The notes under the pieces were generated by a model, which searched no databases, was not told where the DNA came from, and saw only the letters and a list, made by a program, of their open reading frames with translations. From assembly GCF_001424665.1 (NCBI RefSeq), contig NZ_LMQS01000005.1:248322-312321 (forward strand): 64,000 nucleotides of DNA, in the 5' to 3' direction. This stretch comes from Methylophilus sp. Leaf416 (GTDB lineage Bacteria > Pseudomonadota > Gammaproteobacteria > Burkholderiales > Methylophilaceae). The translations under genes were made by a program, and so were the position numbers. Below, one piece after another: positions 18,935 to 28,315 of this stretch. The first letter of the stretch is position 1; every line of letters starts with the position of its first letter.

Positions 18935-19903
18935 TTATAGCTTTTGATACCAGTTAAGCGAGTCTTGCAGGCTCTGAGTATAAGTTTGATATGCAAAGTC
19001 ATACTTCTTACTAAATTTCTCGGAGTTTAAATAGATCTGCTGATCAAAAAGCCTTACTAAGCTCGGCGGCAACGGCTCAGGCAGCCACTTTGAGTTCAGC
19101 TTTAGCTTGTTGCATGCGATTTGTGCTATTTTGATTGCGGGGCTCAACACCTTTGAGTCCAGTAAGAGCTGCTGCCGGCTGAGACGCTTGATTGGTGTAG
19201 CTCCGATAGCTTCAGCCAGATCAAATAAATATTGATTCCATCTTGGACTATCAGGGGAGGACAAATTGTAGTGCACAGATTCACCGGCTTGAGCAGGCGC
19301 GCTCAAACCTAGCTCGATAGCTTTTACGACATCATCGACATGCACCAGATTACTCCAGCCATCCCCTGCATCACCCAAATCCCCTAGCCGATAGCTTTTC
19401 AAAAGGTTAGCTGGCCTGCTGACCCATAGATGGCTCCCTGGACCATGAACACAGCCTGGACGGAATGTCACAACCTGTCCTCCAGCGGCTGCATATTTCT
19501 CCATGTGCGATTCAGCTTCACATTTAGCCGATGCATACCAGCCATAGTTCGGATCAAACGCATGTGTCTCTGTGATATTCCCCTGATGTCCACCATATAC
19601 GGACATGGTACTAAGATGGATGATTTTAGGCAGACCAGCGGCAATGGCGGCCTGAACTAGTATTTCAGCACCTTTGGCAATTGAATCTTTGTTACCCGCG
19701 ACGCAGTTAACTACCGCATCCACTTGTTTCAGGGTATGGGTTAAACCTTCCAGATCAAGGCTATCCAGCTTGATTTGCCCAGGGGTATTCGCGGATAAGC
19801 GACCTCTAGAGGCTGCATTCACTTCATAATCTTTTCTATGTAAATAACTGACTAACCGGCTACCTACATGCCCCGTAGCACCTAGGACTAATACTTTCAT
19901 CAT
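18935..19903 (-). CDS. NAD-dependent epimerase/dehydratase (extended SDR)
   Basis: 322 aa. The Rossmann motif KVLVLGATGHVGSRLVSYL (~3-21) is of the GxxGxxG type. The catalytic serine and YxxxK analogue are seen in HLSTMSVYGG (~95) and GWYASAKCEAE (~121-131). HPGCVHGPGS-like text reads FRPGCVHGPGSHLW (~146). Substrate may be a nucleotide sugar or a lipid-linked intermediate. The start ATG lies 10 bp after the upstream GMC oxidoreductase stop, so the two are in one transcript. Further specificity cannot be assigned. Confidence 0.85.
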   Translation of the reverse strand: MMKVLVLGATGHVGSRLVSYLHRKDYEVNAASRGRLSANTPGQIKLDSLDLEGLTHTLKQVDAVVNCVAGNKDSIAKGAEILVQAAIAAGLPKIIHLSTMSVYGGHQGNITETHAFDPNYGWYASAKCEAESHMEKYAAAGGQVVTFRPGCVHGPGSHLWVSRPANLLKSYRLGDLGDAGDGWSNLVHVDDVVKAIELGLSAPAQAGESVHYNLSSPDSPRWNQYLFDLAEAIGATPIKRLSRQQLLLDSKVLSPAIKIAQIACNKLKLNSKWLPEPLPPSLVRLFDQQIYLNSEKFSKKYDFAYQTYTQSLQDSLNWYQKL

Positions 19904-19913
19904 GTAAAAACCT

Positions 19914-21593
19914 CTAAATACGTGAGTGATTTAACTGCGAAGGTGCGCTGAGTTTCTGCGCGATGTGATCGGCTAATCTTAAACTCAGTGCTGTAATAGT
20001 AAGGGTAGGGTTTGCTTGTCCACTGGTAGGGAACACAGCCGAACTTGCAATATAAAGGTTATGGACATGATGGACTTTGCAATTGGCATCTACGACTGAG
20101 CTTTCTGGATCAGTACCCATCCTTGTTGTGCCAATATGGTGACCACCATAAGCGCCAAAGCGGGTTAAGTCCTCTTCAAGTTGTGTTGAATCAAACTCAA
20201 AAGTGCCGATTCCACTATTCCTGAACTCTTCTGAAAGCACATTGAGAGAACGACGTATTGACTCAATATCTTCCGGCATGTATTGCCAATCTACTTTGGT
20301 TTTTGGCATACCAAGTGTGTCTTTCTCATCAAGCAGAGAAATGCGACTGTTAGGATTTGGATATTGTTCACCATGAATTTCAAGGGTGAATTGGTTGATT
20401 TTGTTGCGTAAAATCACTGATGGAAATTTGCGCTTTGCCAATGTTCTTTTGGTAAGCCAGTGATATAGAAATTTAACTGTATCAATGGGGTCAAGAATAA
20501 TGTTCTTAAAATGCTTTAAGTACGTAGTGAGACTAGCATGGCCATCTTTCAGACGTTTTCCGTATTCATAGCTGATGAAATTTTTAGCCAGAAACAGGCC
20601 TGACAACACCCCAATCTTGTGCGAAGGATCCACGATTTTTGGGAAATGCAGCCTTGCCACCATATTGCCAGCCTTAATCTTACGCTGTGTTTCTTCAGTC
20701 AGCGAAATGCGTCGGCGACAATAAATACCTTCGGCGGAAACCTCATAGCCATGTCTGACATTGGAAGTTGGGCCAAAGATAGTTAACTTGCCGAGATTGC
20801 CAGCGATATGGCATTGATAAAAACGGCCTACCAGATCATGCTCGTTACCGATACCTGTCTTGCAGACATCATTTGAAGCCAGCAGTAAACGTGCTGCCTC
20901 GATACCGCCAGTGGCAATGATCACTTCTTTAGCAACTACCTTGATTTTTATGCCATCCAGGCTGGAAATGTCCAGATGCGTGACATGTGCTCCTGTAGCA
21001 TCAAGCCTGATCCCAGTACAGTTAGCACCAAGAATAACCTCAATGTCCTCTGCCAGTTCCAACCGACGCCGATATCGACTGCCCACATTAGTTGGGCATG
21101 AAAATCTTTCCATGTTATTGGTCAGTACGTTATCGCTTCTGAACCCCTTGAACAGTGGCTTGTCCATCCCAAACACGTCGTCAGCATCATAGCGATACTG
21201 GCCCGCCTCAAGTAATTGATTGGCTTTAGGAAAGTAGGACGCCAAATCTTGAAAAGTAATTGGCCAGCCACTTCCTGGAATGTAGTCGCGCTTTTCAAAA
21301 TCAATCGGATCAAAAGGCATGCATCGGCCACCCCAGATGGCGGTCGATCCCCCGAAACGGCGATGGCGATATTTATCAGGTGGACTATGCAGCCTCTCAT
21401 CTACAACAGTTCCGGCATAGAGTGCCTGTGTATTCTTGTCCAGTTTATCTGTGCCAGACTCAAGTAAAGTGATTTTCAGACCACGGCCAGTCAGAGAGAG
21501 TGCAGCAGCAGTACCGGCAGCGCCTGACCCTATAATGCAAATATCTGTTTGAATAATTGAGTCTGAAGGGATAGAAGAGATATTTTTAATCAT
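19914..21593 (-). CDS. GMC-family FAD oxidoreductase (second copy)
   Basis: 559 aa. FAD motif ICIIGSGAAGTAAALSL (~19), GMC loop RRFGGSTAIWGGRCMPFDP (~78), and C-terminal GGHHIGTTRMGTDPESSVVD (~487) with the catalytic histidine. The protein shares these blocks and many between them (FEKRDYIPGSGWP here, FEKRDHVPESGWP in the other) with the gene at 12061, so the two are clear paralogues. First gene of the reversed acyltransferase-epimerase-GMC block. No signal peptide. Its substrate is unknown; sugar or alcohol oxidation is inferred from the family. Confidence 0.88.
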   Translation of the reverse strand: MIKNISSIPSDSIIQTDICIIGSGAAGTAAALSLTGRGLKITLLESGTDKLDKNTQALYAGTVVDERLHSPPDKYRHRRFGGSTAIWGGRCMPFDPIDFEKRDYIPGSGWPITFQDLASYFPKANQLLEAGQYRYDADDVFGMDKPLFKGFRSDNVLTNNMERFSCPTNVGSRYRRRLELAEDIEVILGANCTGIRLDATGAHVTHLDISSLDGIKIKVVAKEVIIATGGIEAARLLLASNDVCKTGIGNEHDLVGRFYQCHIAGNLGKLTIFGPTSNVRHGYEVSAEGIYCRRRISLTEETQRKIKAGNMVARLHFPKIVDPSHKIGVLSGLFLAKNFISYEYGKRLKDGHASLTTYLKHFKNIILDPIDTVKFLYHWLTKRTLAKRKFPSVILRNKINQFTLEIHGEQYPNPNSRISLLDEKDTLGMPKTKVDWQYMPEDIESIRRSLNVLSEEFRNSGIGTFEFDSTQLEEDLTRFGAYGGHHIGTTRMGTDPESSVVDANCKVHHVHNLYIASSAVFPTSGQANPTLTITALSLRLADHIAQKLSAPSQLNHSRI

Positions 21594-21894
21594 TTACATA
21601 CAATTCCAAAGGTAGCCTGTGAAATCAGGTACCGGACTAATGCATAAAGCATACAACATATTCAATCAACTGTATTTCCCCACTGAGACTTTTTCTAGTA
21701 CTTTTTAGTGTGAAAATCGCTTAAGCATTTTTTCAGTGGATTCATAAATGCAATGACGAGATTAATATTTTCTGGTGTAGAATCAAACTAAACAAAATAA
21801 TAATAAGCTCATCAGATTTATAAATGAGTACAAAAATTATAAGGGGTGGTGGCCTTATGCCATCTTGTATTGACCAACTGCCCGAGATCGCCTC
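21594..21894. promoter_or_regulatory. Divergent intergenic region between GMC oxidoreductase and WecG-type gene
   Basis: 301 bp, AT-rich, between divergent genes, so promoters on both strands are expected. I could not place clear -35/-10 boxes. The right end holds a strong ribosome-binding site AAGGGG (21841-21846) that serves a short leader frame rather than the annotated gene. Confidence 0.4.
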
Positions 21895-21898
21895 ATGA
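21857..21898 (+). CDS. Possible 13-codon leader peptide coupled to WecG-type gene
   Basis: An ATG at 21857 lies 10 bases after AAGGGG and opens a 13-codon frame, MPSCIDQLPEIAS. Its TGA overlaps the ATG of the next gene in an ATGA arrangement. The downstream gene itself has only a weak GAG upstream, so its translation may depend on coupling from this frame. The frame is short enough to occur by chance. Confidence 0.35.
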   Translation: MPSCIDQLPEIAS

Positions 21899-22662
21899 AA
21901 TATGATCATAGTGAGATAGAAAAATCTTTAACTCACCTTGAAATTGCTGGAATTCGCATATTAGACACAACATCCAAAACTCTGGCTGATGTTTTATACC
22001 GACGTCATCAGCACTCGCTTAAATCTATACTCTTTTTTGCCAATAGCAATTTTATTGTGAATGGGCGAGGGATGTTTCAAGAATCATCGTCAGATTTGAC
22101 AAATGTATTTATTGCCAACGATGGCGTGGCATTGAATATTGCCTCAAAATTGGTGCATGGTAAAAGTTTTAGCGACAATTTGAATGGTACAGATTTTTCA
22201 CCTTACTTTTTGAAGAATTCCCCTGACAAATTAAAGATATTCCTTTTAGGAGCCCAGCCGGAAGTTGTGGTGAAAGCAAAAGAATATCTTTCTGTAAATT
22301 TTCCCAATCATGTGGTTGTCGGAATTAAAGACGGTTATTTTGATCGTCGCCAAAGCATCTCTATTATAGATACCATCAATCATGCACAAGCAGATATATT
22401 GTTTGTCGCCATGGGTAACCCAGTACAGGAAAAATGGATTCTCGATCATCAAGATGTAATAAACGCAAGCTATATATTCGCGGTTGGTGCTTTGTTTGAT
22501 TTTTGGTCGGGTAATAAAATCCGAGCTCCCAAGCTGGTGCAAAAGTTGCGTTTGGAATGGTTATTCCGATTATGCCAAGAGCCAAGGCGACTGATTAAAA
22601 GGTATAGCGTGGATATATTAAGATTTTTGTATATCAGTATTAAATATACAAAAAGAACATAA
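21895..22662 (+). CDS. WecG/TagA/CpsF-family glycosyltransferase
   Basis: 255 aa soluble glycosyltransferase (family 26). Recognisable blocks: FANSNFIVNGRG (~46), FIANDGVALNIASKLVHG (~69-86), NGTDFSPYFL (~94), KIFLLGAQPEVV (~107), DILFVAMGNPVQEKWI (~165-180) and the basic C-terminal RLEWLFRLCQEPRRLIKRY. Such enzymes add the second sugar (ManNAc, ManNAcA or similar) to an undecaprenyl-linked primer at the membrane. The only in-frame extension upstream is closed by a TGA at 21871, so this ATG is the start. Confidence 0.92.
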   Translation: MKYDHSEIEKSLTHLEIAGIRILDTTSKTLADVLYRRHQHSLKSILFFANSNFIVNGRGMFQESSSDLTNVFIANDGVALNIASKLVHGKSFSDNLNGTDFSPYFLKNSPDKLKIFLLGAQPEVVVKAKEYLSVNFPNHVVVGIKDGYFDRRQSISIIDTINHAQADILFVAMGNPVQEKWILDHQDVINASYIFAVGALFDFWSGNKIRAPKLVQKLRLEWLFRLCQEPRRLIKRYSVDILRFLYISIKYTKRT

Positions 22663-22701
22663 ATCGATGAAGGTTTTGTATTTAAGAAATAAGGAGTTCT
22701 T

Positions 22702-23868
22702 GTGAAGATTGCAATTGCAGGTACTGGATATGTTGGTTTGTCGCTAGCTGTCTTATTAGCTCAGAAAAATGAAGTGGTCGCGCTGGATATTGTGCCAGAA
22801 AAAGTAGAGTTATTGAATCGGAAAAAGTCTCCAATCGTTGATCATGAAATTGAAGATTTTTTAGCTAACAAGCCACTAAATCTTAAAGCTACCACTGATA
22901 AAAACGAAGCGTATCAGAATGCTGAATTTGTAGTGATTGCAACGCCCACTGATTACGATGCAGAAACGAATTACTTCAATACCAAATCTGTTGAAGCAGT
23001 GATCAAAGATGTCATGGCGATTAATCCTGATGCCGTGATGATCATTAAATCGACAATTCCAGTAGGCTATACTGAGAAAATCCGCACGGAACTTAACTGC
23101 CAAAACCTGATATTTTCTCCTGAGTTTTTACGCGAAGGTAAAGCGCTCTACGATAACCTTTATCCATCACGTATTGTGGTTGGTGAGGTATCGGACCGGG
23201 CGAAAAAATTTGCCAATCTGCTTAAAGATAACTGTTTAAAACCCGATGTGCCCGTGCTGTTGACAGATAGCTCAGAGGCCGAAGCAATCAAACTTTTTGC
23301 AAATACCTTCCTGGCAATGCGCGTGGCCTACTTTAATGAACTGGATACCTATGCCGAGTCACACGGATTGAATACGCGCCAGATCATCGAAGGTGTATGT
23401 ATGGATCCTCGCATTGGCAATCATTACAACAACCCTTCATTTGGCTATGGCGGTTATTGCCTGCCTAAAGACACTAAGCAGTTGCTTGCGAACTACTCGA
23501 AAGTGCCTCAGAACCTTATTAATGCGATTGTGGACGCTAACACCACGCGCAAAGACTTTGTGGCCATGAGCGTCATCAAGAAAAACCCAAAAGTGGTAGG
23601 TATTTTCCGTCTGATTATGAAAGCCGGCTCAGATAACTTCAGGGCTTCTTCAATCCAGGGCATCATGAAGCGAATAAAAGCTCGAGGGATTGAAGTCATT
23701 GTCTATGAGCCGGTATTGCAGGAATCGGAATTTTTCAACTCCAAGGTTGTGAATGATATTGAACAGTTCAAAAAGATGTCCGATGTCATTATTGCAAATA
23801 GACAAAGTAACGAGTTAGCTGATGTGTTAGGTAAAGTTTACACCAGAGATTTATTCGGAAATGATTGA
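22702..23868 (+). CDS. ugd: UDP-glucose 6-dehydrogenase
   Basis: 388 aa, same length as enterobacterial Ugd. Starts at GTG with AAGGAG five bases upstream. NAD motif [18 protein letters not shown] (~3-20), [11 protein letters not shown] (~76), [15 protein letters not shown] (~136) and the catalytic Cys253 in [14 protein letters not shown]. It oxidises UDP-glucose to UDP-glucuronate in the cytoplasm, giving an acidic sugar donor for the polymer. The stop codon overlaps the first possible start of the FrhB-like gene. Confidence 0.93.
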   Translation: MKIAIAGTGYVGLSLAVLLAQKNEVVALDIVPEKVELLNRKKSPIVDHEIEDFLANKPLNLKATTDKNEAYQNAEFVVIATPTDYDAETNYFNTKSVEAVIKDVMAINPDAVMIIKSTIPVGYTEKIRTELNCQNLIFSPEFLREGKALYDNLYPSRIVVGEVSDRAKKFANLLKDNCLKPDVPVLLTDSSEAEAIKLFANTFLAMRVAYFNELDTYAESHGLNTRQIIEGVCMDPRIGNHYNNPSFGYGGYCLPKDTKQLLANYSKVPQNLINAIVDANTTRKDFVAMSVIKKNPKVVGIFRLIMKAGSDNFRASSIQGIMKRIKARGIEVIVYEPVLQESEFFNSKVVNDIEQFKKMSDVIIANRQSNELADVLGKVYTRDLFGND

Positions 23869-25310
23869 GTAAGAAAGTGAATTACGTGACTAATTTACTA
23901 AAAGCAAAGAGTGCTGAGCGCAATGGTTCTAATGCCGTATTTACAATTAATGATGTAGTTGAACGAGGTATTTGTGTTGGATGTGGGGCATGTTCTATTG
24001 TGGATAACAGTATCCAAATTGAACGCAACGAATTTGGCTCAATGCACGCCTCTATTAAATCTGGAAGACTTGAGCCTGCCTCGATAGCAGACAAGGTTTG
24101 TCCGTTCTCGGACAATAGTCTCAATGAAGACGATTTAGCCATAAAGTTATACGATAAGTCTAAGAGCTTTGATCCGAGAACTGGTTATTTCAATGATTTA
24201 TTTTATGGAAGAAGATCAGATGATGATGATATTTTAAATAGTAGCTCGGGCGGACTCACCAGTTTTGTAGCTATCGAGCTTTTAAAGCAAAATTTCGTTG
24301 ATGGGATTATTCACGTTGGCCGCGATCAATCGAATCAGCGAGAGGCTTTGTTTAAATTCGTCACATCTTATTCTGAAGATGATGCCAACCAAAATAAGAA
24401 GTCTCAATATTATTCGCTTAGTTTCGATGATGTCTTGAAGAGCATTAGAGGAAATGGTAAACGCTACGTCTTTGTTGGTGTACCTTGCTTCATCAAAGCG
24501 TTACGAAATATATGTATAAATGACAAGGTCCTCAATAATCAAGTCATATTTACTTTGGGATTAGTGTGTGGACATTTGAAGTCATCTAGATTTGCAGAGT
24601 TACTCTCATGGCAATTGAGTGTAACTCCTGAGCGGATCCAAACGGTTGATTTCAGAAAGAAGAATAGGGATTCGACTGTTAATGCCTACGACTTCAAAGT
24701 GGTAGATGTAGATAGTAGAGAATATTATAAAACCTCATCTTCACTCCTAGGCGGGAATTGGGGGCATGCGGCGTTTCAATTACAAGCGTGTGACTATTGT
24801 GATGATATCTTTGCAGAAACAGCAGATGCAGTTTTCGGGGATGCATGGTTACCCCAGTTTTCAACATACTGGCAAGGAACAAATATAGTTTTGGTCAGAA
24901 ACAATGTGATAACTGACATACTAAGGGCTGCAAAGGATGCAGGCCGTATCACATTAGGAACTCTATCTATCGATGATCTCTGCAAATCTCAGGAGGGAAA
25001 TTTCAGACATAGGAAAGAGGGGCTTGTTGTTCGGCTGAGTGATGATTTAAAAGCAGGAAAAAAAATACCTTTAAAAAGAGTCAACTTGAATGGCATAGCA
25101 GAAATTTCCTCTAAAAGGAAAAAAATTGTCAGGCTCCGTAAGAAAATGGCAATGAAGAGCCATGAGTATTTTTTGATAGCAAAGCGTAATAACAATTTAA
25201 ATTTATACATGGATCCAATGCGCCGATTAGCCCTAAAAATGCAAAGGTTATACTTTAAAGATCCTTTTCTTATGAGGGTGGTAAGAAAACTTCGTAATTT
25301 ATTGCAATAA
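23865..25310 (+). CDS. FrhB/FdhB-like iron-sulfur flavoprotein of polysaccharide clusters
   Basis: 481 aa. Cys-rich [12 protein letters not shown] (~36-47) and VCPF (~78) make a ferredoxin-like 4Fe-4S site. They are followed by coenzyme-F420-hydrogenase beta-subunit N and C domains with [21 protein letters not shown]-type text, [11 protein letters not shown] (~205), [10 protein letters not shown] (~232) and [20 protein letters not shown] (~308). Proteins of this kind occur next to WcaK-like pyruvyl transferases in capsule loci, as here. Their reaction is not established; they may modify a sugar reductively. Start is uncertain: TTG 23865 overlaps the ugd stop, and GTG 23877 is in frame. Confidence 0.82.
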   Translation: MSKKVNYVTNLLKAKSAERNGSNAVFTINDVVERGICVGCGACSIVDNSIQIERNEFGSMHASIKSGRLEPASIADKVCPFSDNSLNEDDLAIKLYDKSKSFDPRTGYFNDLFYGRRSDDDDILNSSSGGLTSFVAIELLKQNFVDGIIHVGRDQSNQREALFKFVTSYSEDDANQNKKSQYYSLSFDDVLKSIRGNGKRYVFVGVPCFIKALRNICINDKVLNNQVIFTLGLVCGHLKSSRFAELLSWQLSVTPERIQTVDFRKKNRDSTVNAYDFKVVDVDSREYYKTSSSLLGGNWGHAAFQLQACDYCDDIFAETADAVFGDAWLPQFSTYWQGTNIVLVRNNVITDILRAAKDAGRITLGTLSIDDLCKSQEGNFRHRKEGLVVRLSDDLKAGKKIPLKRVNLNGIAEISSKRKKIVRLRKKMAMKSHEYFLIAKRNNNLNLYMDPMRRLALKMQRLYFKDPFLMRVVRKLRNLLQ

Positions 25311-25318
25311 TATTGCAA
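25302..25318. repeat. Short perfect inverted repeat at 3' end of FrhB-like gene
   Basis: TTGCAATA and TATTGCAA flank a single A and overlap the TAA stop. The stem is AT-rich with no T tract after it, so it is not a convincing terminator. The 169 bp up to the flippase gene otherwise show nothing I can name. Confidence 0.4.
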
Positions 25319-25479
25319 ATTACTTTTATGGTTTTTCCGGCTGATAGAGTTGAACAAACTACATGAGGCTTTCCGAAAATATGATGTATTTTTTTAAGAA
25401 TATATTTTAATTTCTAAAAGTTAAGCTTAGGGAAAAACCTTAGTGGTTTATTGAGAGAGTCGGTATCTTTAGAGTTTTT

Positions 25480-26955
25480 ATGAGTAAACAAAATACACCT
25501 AGTCATGAGTCAATTAAAGATGCTGTTAAGCACGGGATATTATGGTCTGTGATTCAAAGCTGGGGGGGCAAGTTAATTACATTTGCCACTTCAATTATTC
25601 TTGCAAGGCTACTTGGCCCTGAAGAGTACGGGATTGTAGGAGTTGCATTTCTCGTACTTACATTTATCCCAATGATTGCAGATTTTGGATTCGGGGTAGC
25701 AATTATCCAGAAAAAAAATCTCTCTGATGAGGATTTAAATTTTCCTTTTTACATTTCCTTAACTCTGGGCATTGTTCTCTTATTTTTTCTCTTATTTTTT
25801 GCAAGTTTTATCGAGGATTATCTTAAAGCTCCAGGGCTGTCTAATTACCTCTATGCAATTGCTGGCATTTCCCTGGTAACTATACCATCGTGCTTTCAAG
25901 AATCATTGTATGTAAGGAATATGCTGTTTCGTCCATTAGCATATCGCAGGCTGTTTATTGATTTTGGAGCCGGTATTATTGCAGTCATACTCGCATTCAA
26001 AGGTTTTGGTGTTTGGTCATTAATCATTCAAGCGGCTATTTCTAGCGTTTTTGGCTTTATTTGGCTTTGGGCAAAGCCGCAATGGCTTCCAACTTTTGCA
26101 ATCAGTACAAAATCTTTTAATGACTTATTAAAAGTTGGATTACCAATTTTTCTAGAAAGAATTCGGGAGTTTTTTTCCACTAAACTTGTGGATTTTTTGA
26201 TTGTTAGCTTAATTGGCTTTGCTGCGTATGGCATCTACGTCGTTGCCAGTAGACTTTATACAATATTAATGCAACTCTTGCATGGTGCGATGTTCAATGC
26301 CTTGCTGACATCATTGTCTAAAATTTCTCATGACTTAGTTCGATTGAGATCCATTTATATAAAAACGATTGCATTTTGCTCTACGGTAACTTCCCCTTTT
26401 TTCGTTCTTTTAGCTGCAATAAGTCCAGAGGTCATGGATGTCTTATTTGGTACTAAATGGGTGGGTATTGATAAAGTGTCAGTTCCTTTAATGTTAATGG
26501 GGGCTATTCATACGATTCAACATGTAAATGGTGCATTTTTAACCTCAATTGCTAAGTCTGGACTAACCCTTTTAGTAGGATTAACTAAAACGCTTTCCAC
26601 AGTATTGATTCTTTATTTTTTTGGGAACGCTGATTTGGTTTCACTCACGTGGCTCTTTGCAATAAGCCAATTGACTGTAACGCCGCTATCTTTTTATGCC
26701 GTTTGGAGTCAAATACGCTTTCCCATTCGTGATTTTTTAAAGTTAATTTTGGAGTCAACGGTTGGAAGCATCTTAGCTTTTTTTATAGTGACTTATCTTA
26801 GAGACGAAGTATCCGCTTTTGTTTCAATGAGTTTCTTGAAGGGGTTAATCCTAGCGCTAGTTTTTGCCATAGTTCATTTAGTTTATATATTGATAGTCAA
26901 TCCTAAAAGGATTGATTTGATTTATGAGTTTGTAAAGGATAAGAAAAGAAAATGA
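25480..26955 (+). CDS. Wzx-type polysaccharide flippase (MOP superfamily)
   Basis: 491 aa with 12-14 membrane helices. The start, DAVKHGILWSVIQSWGGKLI, then ILARLLGPEEYGIVGVAFLV (~41-60), DFGFGVAIIQKK and WVGIDKVSVPLMLMGAIHTI are typical of lipopolysaccharide-type O-unit translocases. It moves undecaprenyl-linked repeat units across the inner membrane for polymerisation by the Wzy candidate at 9386. It is the only flippase in the window, which supports a Wzx/Wzy-dependent pathway. Start ATG is 169 bp beyond the previous gene. Confidence 0.92.
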   Translation: MSKQNTPSHESIKDAVKHGILWSVIQSWGGKLITFATSIILARLLGPEEYGIVGVAFLVLTFIPMIADFGFGVAIIQKKNLSDEDLNFPFYISLTLGIVLLFFLLFFASFIEDYLKAPGLSNYLYAIAGISLVTIPSCFQESLYVRNMLFRPLAYRRLFIDFGAGIIAVILAFKGFGVWSLIIQAAISSVFGFIWLWAKPQWLPTFAISTKSFNDLLKVGLPIFLERIREFFSTKLVDFLIVSLIGFAAYGIYVVASRLYTILMQLLHGAMFNALLTSLSKISHDLVRLRSIYIKTIAFCSTVTSPFFVLLAAISPEVMDVLFGTKWVGIDKVSVPLMLMGAIHTIQHVNGAFLTSIAKSGLTLLVGLTKTLSTVLILYFFGNADLVSLTWLFAISQLTVTPLSFYAVWSQIRFPIRDFLKLILESTVGSILAFFIVTYLRDEVSAFVSMSFLKGLILALVFAIVHLVYILIVNPKRIDLIYEFVKDKKRK

Positions 26956-26988
26956 TCCAACTGTTAATCATTGAGCTAGGTAGCTAGT

Positions 26989-28284
26989 ATGAAAAAAACA
27001 TTAAAAAAAATATATCATGCGATAAAACATAAATTCAGATTAACTCTAGCCATTCGCAATTGGCAACAGGCTAAAGTTGAGCTGGTGTCGAATCAGGTTA
27101 AACGATCTATCACAGAAGCTAGTGCAGCTTCGGCAAAAAAAGTTCTAATTTATCCTAGTGATTTGAGTACGATCATTGGTGCTTTGGGTGATGATGCCAT
27201 GATCTCAGCATCGCTTGATCAGCTCAAAAAAACACATCCGGATCTTGACGTATACATGTTATGTAAACCCACATCAAAAGAAGTTGTTGAAAGTTTGGGA
27301 TACAAATCAATCGCTTTTCCAAGCCTGGATTTAGATGCTCATCCAATGTTTTTTAAAAGTTTGTACGAGAGCCTATCCATTGACTATTTGATTGTTTTAG
27401 GTGCAGATATTATGGATGGTTATTATGGCTTAACCCATCCAGCATCAGCTTTGATCGCTGCAGATCTAGCCGCAGCTAATGGTATAAAGCCAATCGTTTT
27501 AGGATTCAGCTTTAATAAAGCACCTAATAAAGATCTAGCTAATTTCTACAAACGCTTAGATCAAAGATTGATATTGAATGTCAGAGATGATATTTCGCTG
27601 GGAAGGATACGGGACTTTACAACTGCAAATTCTGAGCTTGTGGCTGATGTAGCCTTTTGCCTTATTCCAACAACCGTCCCAGCTGATGTGAAAAAGTGGA
27701 TTGAAGAACAGAAAAATAATGGCAATCAGATCGTTGGATTCAATGTTCACCCGATGCTACTAAAGTCTGCATCAGAAGAGAACATACAAAATATTGTTGA
27801 ATCGGCTGTTTATAGTATAAAAAATCTATCAGAGAATTTAAAAGTGAGTTTTTTACTACTTCCACATGATTACCGTGGAAAAAATGGCGATTCCATTTGC
27901 TTGGAGCCTATCTACGAACGCATAAAAAATGTTAGCGAAATAAATGCTTTTTTCCTTGAGGGTAAGCATAGGGCATCAGTCTTAAAAGCGATTGCGGGTA
28001 TGCTTGATGGAGTAGTGACGGGCCGCATGCATCTTGCAATTGCCAGTCTGGGAATGGAAACTCCGACGATGTGTATTACTTACCAAGATAAATTTGAAGG
28101 GTTGTACCGACATTTCTCATTGCCTAATAAGCTCTTACTTTCTCCACAGACAATGATGGATAAAGACACGTTTACTAAAGAGCTAACAGACTTTGTGAGT
28201 GAGTTATCTTCCTTAAAATCAATTGTCAGTTCAAAAGCTCCAACTGTCAGATCTCTTTCTGAAAAGAATTTTATTAATCTTTAA
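26989..28284 (+). CDS. Polysaccharide pyruvyl transferase family protein (WcaK-like)
   Basis: 431 aa. A basic N-terminal extension (~1-55) precedes the domain. PS_pyruv_trans features include STIIGALGDDAMISASLDQL (~65), DYLIVLGADIMDGYYG (~130), PIVLGFSFNKAP (~170), LNVRDDISLGRI (~196) and the diagnostic TGRMHLAIASLG (~344). It transfers a ketal pyruvate from phosphoenolpyruvate onto a sugar, giving negative charge. Placed between the flippase and glycosyltransferases, with the FrhB-like protein upstream. It overlaps an extended frame of the next gene, but that gene's likely start is after this stop. Confidence 0.88.
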   Translation: MKKTLKKIYHAIKHKFRLTLAIRNWQQAKVELVSNQVKRSITEASAASAKKVLIYPSDLSTIIGALGDDAMISASLDQLKKTHPDLDVYMLCKPTSKEVVESLGYKSIAFPSLDLDAHPMFFKSLYESLSIDYLIVLGADIMDGYYGLTHPASALIAADLAAANGIKPIVLGFSFNKAPNKDLANFYKRLDQRLILNVRDDISLGRIRDFTTANSELVADVAFCLIPTTVPADVKKWIEEQKNNGNQIVGFNVHPMLLKSASEENIQNIVESAVYSIKNLSENLKVSFLLLPHDYRGKNGDSICLEPIYERIKNVSEINAFFLEGKHRASVLKAIAGMLDGVVTGRMHLAIASLGMETPTMCITYQDKFEGLYRHFSLPNKLLLSPQTMMDKDTFTKELTDFVSELSSLKSIVSSKAPTVRSLSEKNFINL

Positions 28285-28315
28285 TTACCTTGATAATGAA
28301 TTTATTGGTGACGAA

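Noticed and set aside
28223-28315. Upstream extension of the glycosyltransferase at 28316
   Set aside because: It overlaps the pyruvyl transferase by 62 bases, begins at TTG without a ribosome-binding site, and adds residues unlike the family. The start at 28316 gives the natural N-terminus.
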